NCBI RefSeq assembly: GCF_958298935.1
Contig: NC_084943.1
Coordinates: 13,199,001 to 13,263,000 of the forward strand
Direction of reading: 5' to 3'
Origin: Phragmites australis
Lineage: Eukaryota > Streptophyta > Magnoliopsida > Poales > Poaceae
DNA: 64,000 bases
In this document: positions 63,497 to 64,000 of the stretch, piece after piece
Numbering within the stretch: the stretch's first letter is position 1
Layout: each line of letters opens with the position of its first letter
Position numbers and translations under genes: made by a program
Notes under the pieces: model-generated
The model's input: only the letters and a program-made list of their open reading frames with translations
Database searches by the model: none
Told to the model about the DNA's origin: nothing

Positions 63497-64000
63497 TGTA
63501 GCGAAAATGGCCCTATTAGGCCATGGTTGTGATTTGGTGATTAATGACAACATAGTCAATGGGACTAACATTTTTGTCAATAATATATGTAGTATGTCTC
63601 ATGGATGCAATACATGAAGAAGCCACCTAAGCCGGGAAAAAGTTTGATTGAATTGGAGAAGTCCCAGGAAAAATAACTTCACCGAATGGTTCGGTGTTCA
63701 CTGTGTTGAACTCACCGGAGCATTTTTGATAAAGGGGGATAAAGGTTTGAAGACCTCACCGGATGGTCTGGTGATTAGAAAATGTGCTCACCGGACTAAT
63801 TCATGCAAAAAAGAATTCAAGTGTTGGAAAATGAAGATGAACTTACTGGATAGTTCGGTGTTTGGCACTGTTCATTCTCCGGTGAGCTTTGTAGTAGAAC
63901 AGAAGAAGTTGAACCCACCAGATGGTCCGGTGACCAGAGGAGATACACACCAGAGTAATTTCAACTTAGAAGGATCCAAGTGCTGAAGAAGGAAGATTAA
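63497..64000 (+). mobile_element. Copia-type LTR, start only (runs off the right edge)
   Basis: Begins TGTAGCGAAAATGG and follows the LTR at 30555 for the rest of the window, including the CACCGGA...TCCGGTG motifs (about 63680, 63747, 63845, 63917). Inserted directly after GAAGAA in the CACTA exon. Whether it is a solo LTR or a full element cannot be seen. Confidence 0.72.

Overview
This window is gene-poor, repeat-filled plant DNA, almost certainly from a grass. No host gene, bacterial operon, rRNA or convincing tRNA gene is visible. Nearly every base can be assigned to LTR retrotransposons (Ty3/gypsy of the Tekay, Tat and CRM types; Copia-type LTRs) or to CACTA (En/Spm) DNA transposons. The families, the CRM-type chromovirus copies, the Tat elements with antisense cargo and the 'CACTGCCGG' CACTA subterminal repeats are typical of grasses, possibly a panicoid. 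Several CRM-type copies suggest pericentromeric chromatin, but this is inference. Species cannot be named from the sequence alone.

Layout. 1-2608: 5' part of a minus-strand Tekay element (LTR end, primer site, leader, gag/protease). 2609-2780: scrap of a CRM-type LTR. 2781-about 5185: truncated minus-strand Tekay LTR, joined at a rearrangement junction to a plus-strand Tekay element (5186-13068: gag, protease, RT, RNase H, integrase, chromodomain, 3' LTR). That element sits inside the RT frame of a Tat element (Tat1, 13069-21542), which has pol, 3' tandem repeats, a spliced gene on the opposite strand and a 3' LTR. 21568-25290: minus-strand solo LTR. 26570-26965: Tat-like LTR piece. 26966-30502: 3' end of another Tekay element. 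30503-32245: Copia-type 3' LTR. 32633-35551: Tekay solo LTR with a perfect target duplication, interrupting sequence that continues as an old integrase fragment.

35730-63496 is a deep nest. A CACTA terminus (35730) is followed by a minus-strand CRM-type element (36318-57715). A solo LTR (36642-38049, TSD TGGTA) lies in that element's 3' LTR. A complete-length Tat element (Tat2, 38573-54763, TSD TCTCA) splits its integrase frame. Tat2's gag is in turn split by a plus-strand CRM-type element (45334-about 52566). To the right are a CACTA TNP2 transposase pseudogene (57716-58747), a 444-bp tandem duplication carrying subterminal repeats and tRNA-like promoter boxes, a CRM-type LTR (60020-60935), and a second CACTA-type gene with an RNase H1-like hybrid-binding exon and a Transposase_24-like exon. 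That exon is cut at 63497 by a Copia LTR that runs out of the window.

All coding regions are decayed by stops, frameshifts and deletions, and many stops look like C-to-T changes. The most interesting content is passenger sequence: a spliced antisense gene in Tat1, an F-box/DUF295-like fragment in antisense inside Tat2, and the tRNA-like and hybrid-binding modules in the CACTA region.
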